Of a stretch of 64,000 nucleotides of DNA, positions 34,413-44,448 are shown in pieces; position 1 is the first letter of the stretch; each line of letters starts with the position of its first letter. The translations under genes were made by a program, and so were the position numbers. Under the pieces are notes generated by a model. It was not told where the DNA came from. It searched no databases and saw only the letters and a program-made list of their open reading frames with translations. The stretch is from positions 1,721,001 to 1,785,000 of the forward strand of contig NZ_CP011388.1 in the NCBI RefSeq assembly GCF_001644605.1, written 5' to 3'. The stretch is from Paenibacillus swuensis (GTDB lineage: Bacteria > Bacillota > Bacilli > Paenibacillales > DY6).

Positions 34413-35366
34413 TCATTTGTTGCGAAAACGCTTATTCTCGCCTTCTAATTTAATATATTCAACGTAAGGTTTAATCCGCTCCATCAAACGGGCTCCCTTA
34501 TTCTCTTCATTTCCGTCCTTCGTGTAGCTTAAATGCTTCTGAAGCCATTCGAAATCATGATTGGATGTATAGAACGTGGGCTTGCGCCCCATCCTATAAT
34601 TCAGAATCGATGCCAGCACATGATCCCGGAACCAAGCGTTTAAGTTCTCGGAACCCAAGTCATCCAATATGAGCAAGTCCGTCTCTTTCAACAATTCAAT
34701 CGTCTCGAACATCTTCTTGTCGTCTTGGAACATCCGCTTGATGTCCTCCACGAAATCAGGCATAAACACGATCGCGCCGGTAAAGCCTTCCTTGGCTAAT
34801 TCATTGAGGAGATAAGACATCAGATAAGTCTTTCCTGTTCCGAAATTACCTGCCAGATATAATCCTTGACTCTGCAGGCCTTTCAACTTCGTCTTCTCCA
34901 CATAACTTAAGACGCGGTGAGCGGACTCCGCCCGTTTGGCATCCATCGTTAAGATTTCCTTAGCCGAGAAGCCCTCTTCCAGCACCTTCTCATCAATATA
35001 CATGCAGCGAATTCGCTTGCGAATCTTCAATTCCGCTTCCCGTGCCGTTAGCTTTTTGCAGGGAACTTTGTGATCATTTACATATTGGGAACCGTTCACC
35101 CCTTCCACGGAAAGCTTCGTGTAATGTCCCTGCATATCATTGGGACACTGATCCAGTCCGGGGCAGTGGGTGCAATGGTTATATTCTTGGGCATATTGGT
35201 ATAAGCGGTTCATGTTCAGCTTCAACGTCTTCTCATCCAGCTCCGGATGCTTAGCTCGAAACTTGATGACCGCGGGATCGCTCATAACACCAAGCGAATT
35301 CATCTCCGCTTGCCGCAACAGGTTGCGGTTCGAAGGATCTTTCAGCAAATCGGACAGGGATTCCAA
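34413..35366 (-). CDS. dnaI: Primosomal protein DnaI (helicase loader)
   Basis: About 317 residues, close to B. subtilis DnaI (311). N-terminal helicase-binding part with zinc-type cysteines (CTHCPGLDQCPND ... VPCKK), then an AAA+ ATPase: Walker A AGNFGTGKTYL, Walker B LLILDDLGSE, C-terminal ARLMERIKPYVEYI. It loads the replicative helicase DnaC onto DNA during initiation and restart. TTG at 35366 is chosen because AAAGGAGG lies eight bases before it; the ATG at 35387 overlaps that site. Follows dnaB in a conserved operon. Confidence 0.95.
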   Translation of the reverse strand: MESLSDLLKDPSNRNLLRQAEMNSLGVMSDPAVIKFRAKHPELDEKTLKLNMNRLYQYAQEYNHCTHCPGLDQCPNDMQGHYTKLSVEGVNGSQYVNDHKVPCKKLTAREAELKIRKRIRCMYIDEKVLEEGFSAKEILTMDAKRAESAHRVLSYVEKTKLKGLQSQGLYLAGNFGTGKTYLMSYLLNELAKEGFTGAIVFMPDFVEDIKRMFQDDKKMFETIELLKETDLLILDDLGSENLNAWFRDHVLASILNYRMGRKPTFYTSNHDFEWLQKHLSYTKDGNEENKGARLMERIKPYVEYIKLEGENKRFRNK

Positions 35367-35404
35367 GTCGACCGCCTCCTTTATCATCTATTATAAAATG
35401 TAAA

Positions 35405-36877
35405 CTACTTACGGTCCAGTCGTTCCGCCAGCAGCAGCATTTTCTCCATCTCTTCATCGCTCAACGCATCGCCTGCAGGATCGCTTTGCACCACTTTCAA
35501 GTTTGGCTTCTGCGCTTTCGTTGCGCGCTTCTTGCCTTTGAGCTGGCCGTCCTCGGCCCCTTTGCGCAGATGCTGCACCGCATCCTCGAATGTCTCCACC
35601 TGCTTGCCGAGCAAACTTGCCGCGATGGAATCAATGTAACTGCGTGTCCAGGACTTCTTGTTGTAGGAAATATAGTGGATCAACACGTTCACCACTTCAT
35701 CCGGCATCTTGTAATTCACATTCAGCTTCTCAAAGGTATCTTCAATATATTTAGGCACCGCGCCCGGGAAAAATTTCTCAAGAAAATTCGTATAAGGCAG
35801 ATTCCGCACAAACATGTTATATTGGTCGGGATTGTCACATTGACTCCGAAGCATCTGAGGAACGGGCAGATAAAATTCTTTGGCGACAAAATGCTCCTCC
35901 GGAACACCATGCTCGTCCCCGTCACCGTCAACCTGATCCGAAGCCGCGTCCATACGACGCAGCGAACGCTCTGTATATTCGCCCTGACGCTTACGCTGGC
36001 GATAAATTTCGTTGGCTTTCTTTTGTAATAAGTCACCCATTAAATCCCCGTCAGCCGAGAACACCCCGTCCGTATCCAACAGATCGCGAATGTCCGCTTT
36101 CATCAACCTGTATTTGTTAAAAATATAATTAATCGTCTCCATCTGCCCGTGATCATACTTTAAATTCTCCACAAACCGGGTATTGCCCGAGGACGCACGC
36201 GGAAAATGAAAAATAATATCCGAATACTCAATCCGTTGTTCCGCGAGACCTGCAGGAGCGGGCGTTTCCCTTGCGGGCGACACCTCGGACAAAGCTTGCT
36301 CCAACTCGGCATCAATCATGGACGCGTTCAGACGAAAAGGTTCAAAATCATAAAAGGCCAGCGACAAATCCTCGGTATTCACGGTTCTGCCCATAAATTC
36401 ATCCGGCTCCGGAGCAAAAAATTCCTCTTTCAACGAAATGACAGCGAATTTACCGACTTTATCGCGAAGCAGCATCATCAGGTGCGGAACCTTGAAATAC
36501 TCTCCGGGCGATAGCGGTCTCACCAATTCGAACTCATAAACATATTCATCCGTCTCCACCACGTAACGATGCTTCGTTATCAGTAAGCCCATCGCTTCCA
36601 GCTTTGAGGTCTGCTCAATCATCAGCTTGCGGCCTTGCTCGTTGGGCTCCACGTTCATCAACAGAAATAACCGGCGCAACTGCTCCGCCTTGGAGAACCC
36701 CAGCTTGTCTCCCGCGAGCTGTTGATAGAGCAGATGATAGAGTGAAACCGCATAAGCCCCCACCACCGGTTGATAGACCAAAGAGAGCATCTTGGCATCT
36801 ACCGGACTTAGCGAGAAATCGCGAAATATGTAATATCGATGGTTTTCGGTAAAATAGTGCAAGTTGGTAATCCGCAT
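35405..36877 (-). CDS. dnaB: Replication initiation and membrane attachment protein DnaB
   Basis: 490 residues, the length and order of Bacillus DnaB. It has two DnaB/DnaD-type winged-helix/DnaD_2 regions; the C-terminal one contains PNYLPYTNFLEKFF-like text and the YxxxIxxxW-type motif around IHYISYNKKSWTRSYIDSIAASL. It acts with DnaD and DnaI to load helicase at oriC and stalled forks. Between the domains lies a hydrophilic segment (about 290-320). dnaI follows after 38 bases. A TGTTACAAT extended -10 is visible on the minus strand at 36914-36922. Confidence 0.95.
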   Translation of the reverse strand: MRITNLHYFTENHRYYIFRDFSLSPVDAKMLSLVYQPVVGAYAVSLYHLLYQQLAGDKLGFSKAEQLRRLFLLMNVEPNEQGRKLMIEQTSKLEAMGLLITKHRYVVETDEYVYEFELVRPLSPGEYFKVPHLMMLLRDKVGKFAVISLKEEFFAPEPDEFMGRTVNTEDLSLAFYDFEPFRLNASMIDAELEQALSEVSPARETPAPAGLAEQRIEYSDIIFHFPRASSGNTRFVENLKYDHGQMETINYIFNKYRLMKADIRDLLDTDGVFSADGDLMGDLLQKKANEIYRQRKRQGEYTERSLRRMDAASDQVDGDGDEHGVPEEHFVAKEFYLPVPQMLRSQCDNPDQYNMFVRNLPYTNFLEKFFPGAVPKYIEDTFEKLNVNYKMPDEVVNVLIHYISYNKKSWTRSYIDSIAASLLGKQVETFEDAVQHLRKGAEDGQLKGKKRATKAQKPNLKVVQSDPAGDALSDEEMEKMLLLAERLDRK

Positions 36878-37018
36878 TCGTTTAACACCGCGCTTTCAAA
36901 TCTGGTACCCATTATTGTAACACAAATGACCGGCGGATTCGGAAATAAATATTGGGCATTTGTCAGGATTTTTGATAAGCTGAATACATATCGTTTACAT
37001 CAATCAGGAGGCGAGCCG

Positions 37019-37693
37019 ATGGGACTTTTACATGGCAAAATCGCGTTGGTTACAGGAGCAGGAAGCGGTCTGGGCCGGGCGACGGCCATTGCGCTTGCCC
37101 GTGAGGGCGCACAGTTGGTCCTTTGCGGCCGCAGGCTGGATCCCCTCAAAGAAACGTTGAAGCTGATATCTGAAGCTAACGGTGATGGGGTGGCGATCGC
37201 GGCCGATGTTTCCTCAGCGGAAGATGTTACACACCTTACTGCAGAAGCCGTGGCTGAATTCGGTCGAATCGACATCCTTATTAATAATGCAGCCGTGTTT
37301 GAACCCGGCGGTGTCACGGACACCGATCTCCAGAACTGGAACGACCAGCTTGCGGTGAATTTAACGGGTCCGTTTCTTCTCATGCAGGCGATCCTTCCCT
37401 GGATGCGTAAACAGAACTATGGCCGAATCGTCAACATTACCTCAGGCTTGGCTTATAACGGTGCAGGCGGCTTCGCGGCCTACAGCGCCTCGAAGGCGGG
37501 CTTGGAATCTCTCACCCGGACGGTTGCGGATGAGGAGTCGGGAAACGACATTCTTGCCAACCTGTTCAACCCCGGAACGGTCCGTTCCAATATGCATGCA
37601 ACCGGACAAGATCCTTCCGCGGTGGCGCCCGAGATCGTGAAGCTGGCCTCGCTTGCCAAAGGCGGCATGAGCGGTCAATTGGTGTCGGTGTGA
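37019..37693 (+). CDS. Short-chain dehydrogenase/reductase
   Basis: 224 residues. Classical SDR: cofactor motif TGAGSGLGRAT, structural NNAA motif, catalytic Ser in NITSG and YSASK (Tyr-x-x-x-Lys), then PGTVRSNM. Shorter than the usual 245-260, ending soon after the PG motif, so the substrate lid is reduced. AGGAGG lies seven bases before ATG 37019; the open frame extends 60 codons upstream over the dnaB start but is not supported. Function within the family unknown; divergent from dnaB. Confidence 0.9.
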   Translation: MGLLHGKIALVTGAGSGLGRATAIALAREGAQLVLCGRRLDPLKETLKLISEANGDGVAIAADVSSAEDVTHLTAEAVAEFGRIDILINNAAVFEPGGVTDTDLQNWNDQLAVNLTGPFLLMQAILPWMRKQNYGRIVNITSGLAYNGAGGFAAYSASKAGLESLTRTVADEESGNDILANLFNPGTVRSNMHATGQDPSAVAPEIVKLASLAKGGMSGQLVSV

Positions 37694-37700
37694 GTACATA

Positions 37701-37738
37701 AAAATCCCGAACTCCTTATCGGAGATCGGGATTTTTTA
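37701..37738. terminator. Bidirectional terminator between SDR and cvpA genes
   Basis: AAAATCCCGA / TCGGGATTTT outer stem with an inner CTCC..GGAG stem, followed by T on the plus strand and A-derived T on the minus strand. Confidence 0.8.
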
Positions 37739-38278
37739 TTAAACGGTGATCCAGAGTTGTCTGAGCTTGTCCGCCAAAATCGGTGTAGTGTCGAATAGCC
37801 ATTGCGCCGTTCGGGATTGTTCCAACAATCGGTTCACGCTTTCCGAAGGCAACATCTTCATGACGTTCACCGCGATGATCGCAAGAAGAATGACCTCCAG
37901 AATTGCCAGCATTGCTCCGCTCCATTGATTCACCGCGTTCAAACCAGGCACCTTTGTGATCAGGTTAAGGGTGCGGCCTGCGAAGGTTAGCGCTATTTTG
38001 ACCGTAAAGAAGAGCAAAGCAAAGGCGACCGTATTGTACAGGTACCTTTCCAACTTTAAGCCTTTCAAAGCGAACTCCATATTCTGATAGGAAGGCAAGG
38101 CTTCCACCGGAAACACGTTTTGCAGCCATGGCGATACATCATCGTAGAAAACAAATGCGGCCACGTAGGCCGCAAAAAATCCAAGGATGGAAACAAGTTG
38201 GATGAGAAGGCCTCTCCGGTAACCGATAAAGCTTCCGATGAGGCCGATGCTGATGAGTATATAGTCCAGTGTATTCAT
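37739..38278 (-). CDS. cvpA: CvpA-family membrane protein
   Basis: 179 residues with four predicted transmembrane helices (LDYILISIGLIGSFIGYRRGLLIQLVSILGFF at the N-terminus is the family hallmark). Named for colicin V production; its cellular role in Bacilli is unclear. Nine bases after zapA in the order pheT-zapA-cvpA known from Bacillus (yshA-yshB), although polX and mutS2 do not follow here. Confidence 0.9.
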   Translation of the reverse strand: MNTLDYILISIGLIGSFIGYRRGLLIQLVSILGFFAAYVAAFVFYDDVSPWLQNVFPVEALPSYQNMEFALKGLKLERYLYNTVAFALLFFTVKIALTFAGRTLNLITKVPGLNAVNQWSGAMLAILEVILLAIIAVNVMKMLPSESVNRLLEQSRTAQWLFDTTPILADKLRQLWITV

Positions 38279-38287
38279 GGCTGACGG

Positions 38288-40774
38288 CTAATTGCCGCTC
38301 TCCATAATTTCGACCAATTGAATCCATTCATTGTATTCGGTTCTGAGCTTCGCATACTCTTCTTGCAGCTTGGCGTGTTCGCCGTTCAAATCCGAAAATT
38401 CAGCCTGTAATTTATCCAGGGATGATTGCAGAGCCGAATCCTTCTCCTCATTCTCAAAGCTGAGTTGATGAGGCTCTTGAAGCGCGTTCTCCAGGGCGGC
38501 GGCATACTCGGCTTTCTGCCGTTCCATCTCGCGTAAAGCATGCTCCCAGTCATTCTGACGGTTCAACAGGTCTTCGAGATCACTGCTGATTCTGTTCTTC
38601 TCCGTAAGCAGCAGGTCGCGTTCATGCTCGATATGTTCAAACGCGGCGCTTGCCTGCAAACGGGCTTCACGCAATTGTGACAGCTCGCTTTCCAGCTCAA
38701 GGTACGCTGTCATCTGCTTGAGGTGCTCTGCTTCAAGTAGAGCTAATGCCTCTTGATGCTTCACGCGCTCCGCTTCCACGCGGTTGTGTTCGGCATGGCT
38801 TGCTTGGTTATGCCGCTCAAGCGCTTCGTATTGTCCGCGCAACGCGTTCACTTCCGAAGCCAGGCTTTCGAACGCCACTTGTTGTTGCAAGTACTGCTCT
38901 TCCAGCTCCGCGTATGCAAGCTGTCCGCGTTCTTGCAGACGGCCAGCTTCGGCTTGCTCGGACCGCAGCTTGTCCCGCTCGGCTACAGAAGCGTCCAGCA
39001 TTGCCTGCAGCTTGGCAAAACGCGCTTCCAGCTCCGCGTTCTCACGCTCTTGAAGCTCTTGCAAGCCGGTCGCGTCCGCATGCTCGCCGCGCAGCTTGTC
39101 GCGCTCGGCGATTGCCGCGTCGCGGGCCGCTTGCAGCTGCTCCAGGCGCGCCTCCAGCTGCGCTTGCTCGCGGCCCAAGCGCTCGTGCGCCTCGCTCAGC
39201 TGGCCAGCTTCGCTATGCAGCTGCTCCTGTGCTTCGCGCTCGCGCGCCAGCTCGCTCCGCAGCTGCTCTTGCGCTTCGCGCTCGCGCGCCAGCTCGCTCC
39301 GCAGCTGCTCTTGCGCTTCGCGCTCACGCGCCAGCTCGCTCTGCAGCTGCTCCTGCGCTTCGCGCTCGCGCGCCAGCTCGCTGTCGGCAGCGCCGCGCGC
39401 CGCGAGCAGCTTCCCGTGCTCCGCTTCCAGCGCCGCGAACTGCTCGCGCTGCTGCTCCAGCAGCTGGCTCTGCTTCTTGAGCTCGCCTTCCAGCGCCGCG
39501 GACGCTGCTTCCAGCTGACCGCGCTCCTGTCCGGACGCGGACTGAGCCGCTTCCAGCTCGGCGCTCTTCGCCGAAAGCACCGCCGCCAACCGCTCCTGCT
39601 CGCCGCGCAGCTCCTCTAGCTCAGCTGTCCGTGCCGCTTGCGCCTCGCGCTCGCGCGCCAATTCCGCGCTGAGCCGCTCTTGCTCCGCTTGCTGCTTCCG
39701 CAGCTCCGCCGCCAAGCGGTCTTGCTCGCTCTGCCGCTTGCGCTGCTCTTCTTGCCAGCCGGTTTCCGACGTCTTCAACCTGTCGCGCTCAGCCAATAGA
39801 TCCGCTTGCGATTTACGCAGCTTTTCCAGTTCGCGGGCCAGCATTTCGCGTCCGGATGCCTGATCGGTCTTCGCCGCTAATGCCTGCTTCAACTCGCTCG
39901 ACAGCTTCTCGCGTTCCGCTTGCATCTTGGAGCGCTCCGCCTGAAGTTCCGCTTGTAGGCGCTGCTGCTCCTTCTGAGCTTCAGCCTTCCACTGCGCCCG
40001 TTCGGCATCCTGCTTCGCATTCAGATCTGCTTGCTGCTCTTCCAGCTTCGCCTTCAGTTGAACCTCTTGCTCGTCCAACTTCGCCTTCTGCTGAGCCTCA
40101 TGCTCCTCTTGCTTCATCTTCAGTTGAGCCTGATACTCTTCCTGCTTCATGTTCATGAGCGCCTGCTGCCTCTGTAGCTTCGCTTCGGCCTGACGCCGTT
40201 CTTCTTCGAATTTCGCCTTCAGTTGAGTTTGCTGCTCGTCCAGTCTAGCTTTCAACTGAACCTGTTGCTCTTCTTGCGTTGCCTTAGTCTTAGCCTGCAA
40301 TTCGTCCAACTTCGACTTCGCCTGAGCCTGCTGCTCTTCCAGCTTTGCCTTCAACTGTCCCCGCTCGGTTGCAAGCTCGGCTTGCCAACGTTCCCGCTCA
40401 GCGGCAAGCCCGGCTTCCAAACGCTCCCGCTCCGCGACGGCTTCAGCCGTCATTTCTTCGAACTCGGCCGCGAGCTTCCCGTGATCCTCCTGAAGTCGGC
40501 CGTAATCTTCATGCAACGCCGCTTCCTGCTCCAGAAGCTGAATCATCTTCTGATTCTCTTCCTTGATCTTTATATATTCATCCGCCATGTTGACCGCGGC
40601 CAACACCGCGATCTTCGGGGTATCCAGCCTCGGAAAACCCTTGGCGATTTTGTGCATATGGTCGTCGACGTGTGCCGCCACCAGTTTCATATAACCTGAG
40701 CTGGAAATACCTTTCAGCTTGTACTGGGTCCCGTATATGTCTACCGTCACACTTGCCCGTTCTTCTGGTTTCAT
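38288..40774 (-). CDS. zapA: Very large ZapA: cell-division ZapA domain fused to a long coiled coil
   Basis: 828 residues. Residues 1-85 are a clear ZapA domain (VTVDIYGTQYKLKGISSSGYMKLVAAHVDDHM, PRLDTPKIAVLAAVNMADEYIKIKEENQ), which binds FtsZ and bundles its filaments. B. subtilis ZapA stops near residue 85. Here the frame continues for about 740 residues of almost unbroken Glu/Gln/Ala/Leu/Arg coiled coil, including four near-exact 14-residue repeats (AREREAQEQLRSEL type, about residues 464-519). No membrane segment. AAAGGTGG lies seven bases before ATG. The position between pheT and cvpA is that of ordinary zapA. Base composition is high in G+C in the repeat part. Likely a real protein: no stop over 2.4 kb and third-position bias fits this frame, but the extra part has no known role. 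Confidence 0.88.
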   Translation of the reverse strand: MKPEERASVTVDIYGTQYKLKGISSSGYMKLVAAHVDDHMHKIAKGFPRLDTPKIAVLAAVNMADEYIKIKEENQKMIQLLEQEAALHEDYGRLQEDHGKLAAEFEEMTAEAVAERERLEAGLAAERERWQAELATERGQLKAKLEEQQAQAKSKLDELQAKTKATQEEQQVQLKARLDEQQTQLKAKFEEERRQAEAKLQRQQALMNMKQEEYQAQLKMKQEEHEAQQKAKLDEQEVQLKAKLEEQQADLNAKQDAERAQWKAEAQKEQQRLQAELQAERSKMQAEREKLSSELKQALAAKTDQASGREMLARELEKLRKSQADLLAERDRLKTSETGWQEEQRKRQSEQDRLAAELRKQQAEQERLSAELAREREAQAARTAELEELRGEQERLAAVLSAKSAELEAAQSASGQERGQLEAASAALEGELKKQSQLLEQQREQFAALEAEHGKLLAARGAADSELAREREAQEQLQSELAREREAQEQLRSELAREREAQEQLRSELAREREAQEQLHSEAGQLSEAHERLGREQAQLEARLEQLQAARDAAIAERDKLRGEHADATGLQELQERENAELEARFAKLQAMLDASVAERDKLRSEQAEAGRLQERGQLAYAELEEQYLQQQVAFESLASEVNALRGQYEALERHNQASHAEHNRVEAERVKHQEALALLEAEHLKQMTAYLELESELSQLREARLQASAAFEHIEHERDLLLTEKNRISSDLEDLLNRQNDWEHALREMERQKAEYAAALENALQEPHQLSFENEEKDSALQSSLDKLQAEFSDLNGEHAKLQEEYAKLRTEYNEWIQLVEIMESGN
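39218..39385 (-). repeat. Four tandem 42-bp repeats inside zapA
   Basis: Four direct copies of a 42-bp unit, differing at only a few positions, encode the 14-residue coiled-coil repeat. Near identity at DNA level indicates recent copy-number change by slippage or recombination. Confidence 0.85.
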
Positions 40775-40906
40775 AGCGCAGCCACCTTTCGATTCATAAT
40801 ACCCCAGCTAACCATGGGGACCCTTGCCATCTCTTACAAAATATAGTTTGAATCGCACCTGCAATCCTTCATTCAGATAGTTCGATGCGATTCAGCCGTT
40901 CTCCTG

Positions 40907-43348
40907 CTACTTCCGCAATTCAGCGCCGAATTCTTGTTCCAAGGAAGCAACAACCTTAGCGTGCAGCTCGCTGACTTCGTCATCTGTCAACGTACGTTCC
41001 GCGTGACGGTAAACGAGTGCAAGCGCAACACTCTTCTTGCCTTCCCCCAGACGCTCGCCGGTGAAGATGTCGAACACCTGAACAGACTCCAACAGTTCTC
41101 CTGCGGTATCGCGTACCTTGGTTAACAGGTTTCCTACTTGTACTTCCGTGTTCACTACCACCGCGATGTCCCGCCCCATGGAAGGATAGCGCGGCAAGCC
41201 TTTGTACTCAATCTTCCCTTTCGAAGCTTCGTATAAGGACTCCAAACCAATCTCAAGCACATAGGTGTCTGCCAAATCCTGTTCCTTCTGCAATTCGGGA
41301 TGCAGTTGGCCAATATACCCCAGCAGGGTATCTCCGTTAACACCCTCCACGTGAATTTCCGCCGTACGGCCCGGGTGGAAGCCCGCGGGTTGAGCTGCGG
41401 CAAACGTAAGGCCTTCAACGCCCAGAGATTCGCAAGCTTTCTCGAATACACCCTTCAGATCGTAGAAATCCACAGCTTCCGCTTTGCTGTTCCATTGCGA
41501 AGCGCGGCGTTTACCGGTCCATAGCATAGCCAGCATCGGCTTTTCTTGCGGGTGCCGTGTCAGGCGCTCTTCTTCGGTGACATAGACATTGCCAATTTCA
41601 AAAATAGCGACATCATCCGTCTTCCGGTTCCGGTTATAGGTAGCCACATCCAGCAAATGAGGCATGAGACTCGTGCGCAGCGTGCTGCGCTCTTCGTTCA
41701 TCGGCATAGCCAATGTGATGTTGCGGGAAGCGCCGTACAGACCAGGGAAACGCTCGCCTGCGGACGGGTGTCCGAACGAGTAGGTCATCACTTCATGCAG
41801 ACCGGAGCCTGTCAAGCCTTCACGTAACGCTCTGCGAACCTTCTGGGCGTGAGTAAGGGAACCCGGTGTCGTCACACCGTTCATTAATGTGGTAGGTATA
41901 TTCGTATACCCGTGCAGGCGGGCAAACTCTTCAATGAGATCCACTTCACGGGTGATATCCCCTCGGCGGCTCGGTACATGTACTGTATATTCATGATTGT
42001 TTTCTTCATATGTGAAGTGAAGACGTGTAAGAATCGCTTTTACTTCCAAAGAGGACAGCTCCGTACCCAAGTACGCGTTAAGTCGGTCGAGTCCTATGGT
42101 CAGGGTGACAGGCTGACTTTCCGCTGTCTTCTTCTCCACGATGCCTTCCGCAACAACACCGGACGCATGAGCCGCCAATAAGGAGGCCGCGCGATTCAGT
42201 GCCGGGATTACCGCTTCAGGGTTCACTTCTTTCTCGAATCGCAAGCTTGCTTCCGAACGCAATCCCAGTTGACGGGACGTTTTCCGAACCGAGTTGCCCG
42301 CGAATTTCGCGGATTCTAACAGAATACGGGTAGTTCCGGCTGTCACTTCCGTTTCCAGTCCGCCCATAACGCCCGCCAAAGCAACAGGCTTCACACCGTC
42401 TGTGATGAGCAGCATATGCGGCTCCAACGTCCGCTCTGTTCCGTCCAACGTCGTAAGCTTCTCACCGGCATTGGCCAATCTCACATCAATATGTCCGTTA
42501 TTCAAAGTGTCCGCGTCGAATGCGTGAAGAGGCTGCCCGTACTCTAACATTACATAGTTCGTAACATCAACCACATTATTGATAGGTCGTACGCCTGCGG
42601 CCATCAAACGATTTTGCATCCACAGCGGGGAAGGTCCCACCTGAATGTTCTCAATCAGACGAGCCGCGTAATGCGTACATTGCTCTGTCGCAGTGATTTC
42701 AACAGAGATTCGCTCCTCCGCTTTCACGCCGGAATGCAGCATACCCTGTTCCTCTTGAGGCAACTTTATTTCCCGGCCAATAATCGCCGCAATTTCATAA
42801 GCTGTGCCGATCATGCTTAGCGCATCTGAACGGTTTGGCGTCAAATCCAGCTCCATCACTTCATCGTTAATGCCCAGCACTTTCAAAATATCTTCGCCGA
42901 CAGGCGTATTTTCCGGCAGCACCAAGATGCCTTCCTGAATTTCCTTAGGCAGAAGCTTGTCGTTCAGACCCAGCTCCTTCGCCGAACAGATCATCCCTTG
43001 GGATTCCACACCGCGAAGCTTCGCTTTTTTGATTTTGAAATCATCAGGTAGTACCGCGCCTACTACGGCTACGGGCACTTTTTGACCGGCATCGATATTC
43101 TTCGCCCCGCACACGATCTGCAAATCTTCCGCTCCGCCCACATCCACGGTAACTACGCTCAGCTTATCCGCATCGGGATGCTTGTCGCGTGTTTTCACAT
43201 ACCCCGTCACTACGCCGGTCACACCTTTATTGCGTTTCTCGACAAAATCCACTTCAATCCCGTTGCGGGTCAGTTTCTCGGCTAATTCCGACGCGGTGAA
43301 CTCGCTCACATCCACATATTGGGACAGCCATTGATACGATACTTTCAT
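40907..43348 (-). CDS. pheT: Phenylalanyl-tRNA synthetase beta subunit
   Basis: 813 residues, the usual bacterial length. N-terminal tRNA-binding (EMAP-like) domain (VVTGYVKTRDKHPDADKLSVVTVDVG), B3/4 editing domain, B5 domain, core and C-terminal FDX-ACB domain (PRYPSMGRDIAVVVN ... LALVYRHAERTLTDDEV). With PheS forms the (alpha-beta)2 enzyme charging tRNA-Phe. Lies 30 bases after pheS, under T-box control. Confidence 0.97.
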   Translation of the reverse strand: MKVSYQWLSQYVDVSEFTASELAEKLTRNGIEVDFVEKRNKGVTGVVTGYVKTRDKHPDADKLSVVTVDVGGAEDLQIVCGAKNIDAGQKVPVAVVGAVLPDDFKIKKAKLRGVESQGMICSAKELGLNDKLLPKEIQEGILVLPENTPVGEDILKVLGINDEVMELDLTPNRSDALSMIGTAYEIAAIIGREIKLPQEEQGMLHSGVKAEERISVEITATEQCTHYAARLIENIQVGPSPLWMQNRLMAAGVRPINNVVDVTNYVMLEYGQPLHAFDADTLNNGHIDVRLANAGEKLTTLDGTERTLEPHMLLITDGVKPVALAGVMGGLETEVTAGTTRILLESAKFAGNSVRKTSRQLGLRSEASLRFEKEVNPEAVIPALNRAASLLAAHASGVVAEGIVEKKTAESQPVTLTIGLDRLNAYLGTELSSLEVKAILTRLHFTYEENNHEYTVHVPSRRGDITREVDLIEEFARLHGYTNIPTTLMNGVTTPGSLTHAQKVRRALREGLTGSGLHEVMTYSFGHPSAGERFPGLYGASRNITLAMPMNEERSTLRTSLMPHLLDVATYNRNRKTDDVAIFEIGNVYVTEEERLTRHPQEKPMLAMLWTGKRRASQWNSKAEAVDFYDLKGVFEKACESLGVEGLTFAAAQPAGFHPGRTAEIHVEGVNGDTLLGYIGQLHPELQKEQDLADTYVLEIGLESLYEASKGKIEYKGLPRYPSMGRDIAVVVNTEVQVGNLLTKVRDTAGELLESVQVFDIFTGERLGEGKKSVALALVYRHAERTLTDDEVSELHAKVVASLEQEFGAELRK

Positions 43349-43378
43349 ATGGTCACTTCCTTCTTCTATGTTAACCGA

Positions 43379-44413
43379 TTATTTAGAGGAGAATTGTTTC
43401 AGAAACCGCAGATCATTCGTGTAGAAATGGCGAATATCATCCACACCGTATTTCAGCATGGCAATCCGCTCCACACCCATACCGAACGCGAAACCGCTAT
43501 ATTCTTCAGGGTCAAAACCGCCCGCTATCAACACATTCGGATGCACCATACCGGCGCCGAGAATTTCAAGCCATCCGGTTTGTTTACACACCCGGCAGCC
43601 GTTGCCTCCGCACTGTACACAAGTTACATCCACTTCAGCGCTGGGCTCCGTGAACGGAAAGAAGCTCGGACGAAGACGAATTTGTGTTTGCTTACCGAAC
43701 ATCTCTTGCACAAACTGCTTCAAAGTACCGTTCAAGTCACTCATGCGAATGTTACGGTCCACAACCAAACCCTCGATTTGATGAAACTGGAAGCTGTGAG
43801 TCGCATCGTCGTCATCCCGGCGGTATACGCGTCCGGGGCAAATGATTTTGACCGGCGCCTCGCCTTTGCGGGCTTCCATCGTACGAATCTGCACAGGAGA
43901 CGTCTGCGTGCGCATCAGGAACTCTTCCGTAATATAGAAAGAATCCTGCATATCGCGTGCCGGATGGTCTTTAGGCAAATTCAGCGCTTCGAAATTGTAG
44001 TAATCCGATTCCACTTCAGGACCTTCCGCGACTGTGTAGCCCATCCCGATGAAAATATCTTCAATATCCTGGATGACTTTGTTCAAAGGATGAATGGAGC
44101 CTTGCTGGAAAGGACGTCCCGGCAGTGTGACATCGATCGTTTCCGCACGCAGTCTGCCTTCCGTTTCCGCACGCTCATACGCATCCTGCTTCTCTGCGAT
44201 CACTTCTTCAATCGCTGCGCGAACATCATTCGCCACCTGCCCGATGATCGGTCTTTCTTCCGCGCTTAATCCGCCCATGCCTCGCAGAATTTCGGTGAGC
44301 GCGCCTTTTTTGCCCAAATACTTGATCCGCAGATCGTTCAATTCGCCCTGGCTCGCTACTTGTTTCAATTCCTGCAGCGCTTCCAGTTTCAGTCCTTCCA
44401 ACCGTTCTTTCAT
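43379..44413 (-). CDS. pheS: Phenylalanyl-tRNA synthetase alpha subunit
   Basis: 344 residues. N-terminal coiled coil, then the class II core with motif 2 ([22 protein letters not shown]) and motif 3 ([14 protein letters not shown]). ATG 44413 has GGGGG six bases upstream and gives the usual N-terminus; the longer open frame runs into the T-box leader. First gene of pheST. Confidence 0.97.
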   Translation of the reverse strand: MKERLEGLKLEALQELKQVASQGELNDLRIKYLGKKGALTEILRGMGGLSAEERPIIGQVANDVRAAIEEVIAEKQDAYERAETEGRLRAETIDVTLPGRPFQQGSIHPLNKVIQDIEDIFIGMGYTVAEGPEVESDYYNFEALNLPKDHPARDMQDSFYITEEFLMRTQTSPVQIRTMEARKGEAPVKIICPGRVYRRDDDDATHSFQFHQIEGLVVDRNIRMSDLNGTLKQFVQEMFGKQTQIRLRPSFFPFTEPSAEVDVTCVQCGGNGCRVCKQTGWLEILGAGMVHPNVLIAGGFDPEEYSGFAFGMGVERIAMLKYGVDDIRHFYTNDLRFLKQFSSK

Positions 44414-44448
44414 GATAAAGCCCCCTAATTCATTATTCTCCGTAAAAT

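Noticed and set aside
38746-39619. Long open frames of 244 and 288 codons on the plus strand opposite zapA
   Set aside because: They are Arg/Ala/Leu-rich mirror images of the repetitive coiled-coil coding sequence, with no ribosome binding site; zapA on the other strand has a clear N-terminal domain.
40850-40893. Terminator of pheT
   Set aside because: GAATCGCA / TGCGATTC arms exist, but the loop is about 28 bases and no T-run follows; zapA may be co-transcribed.
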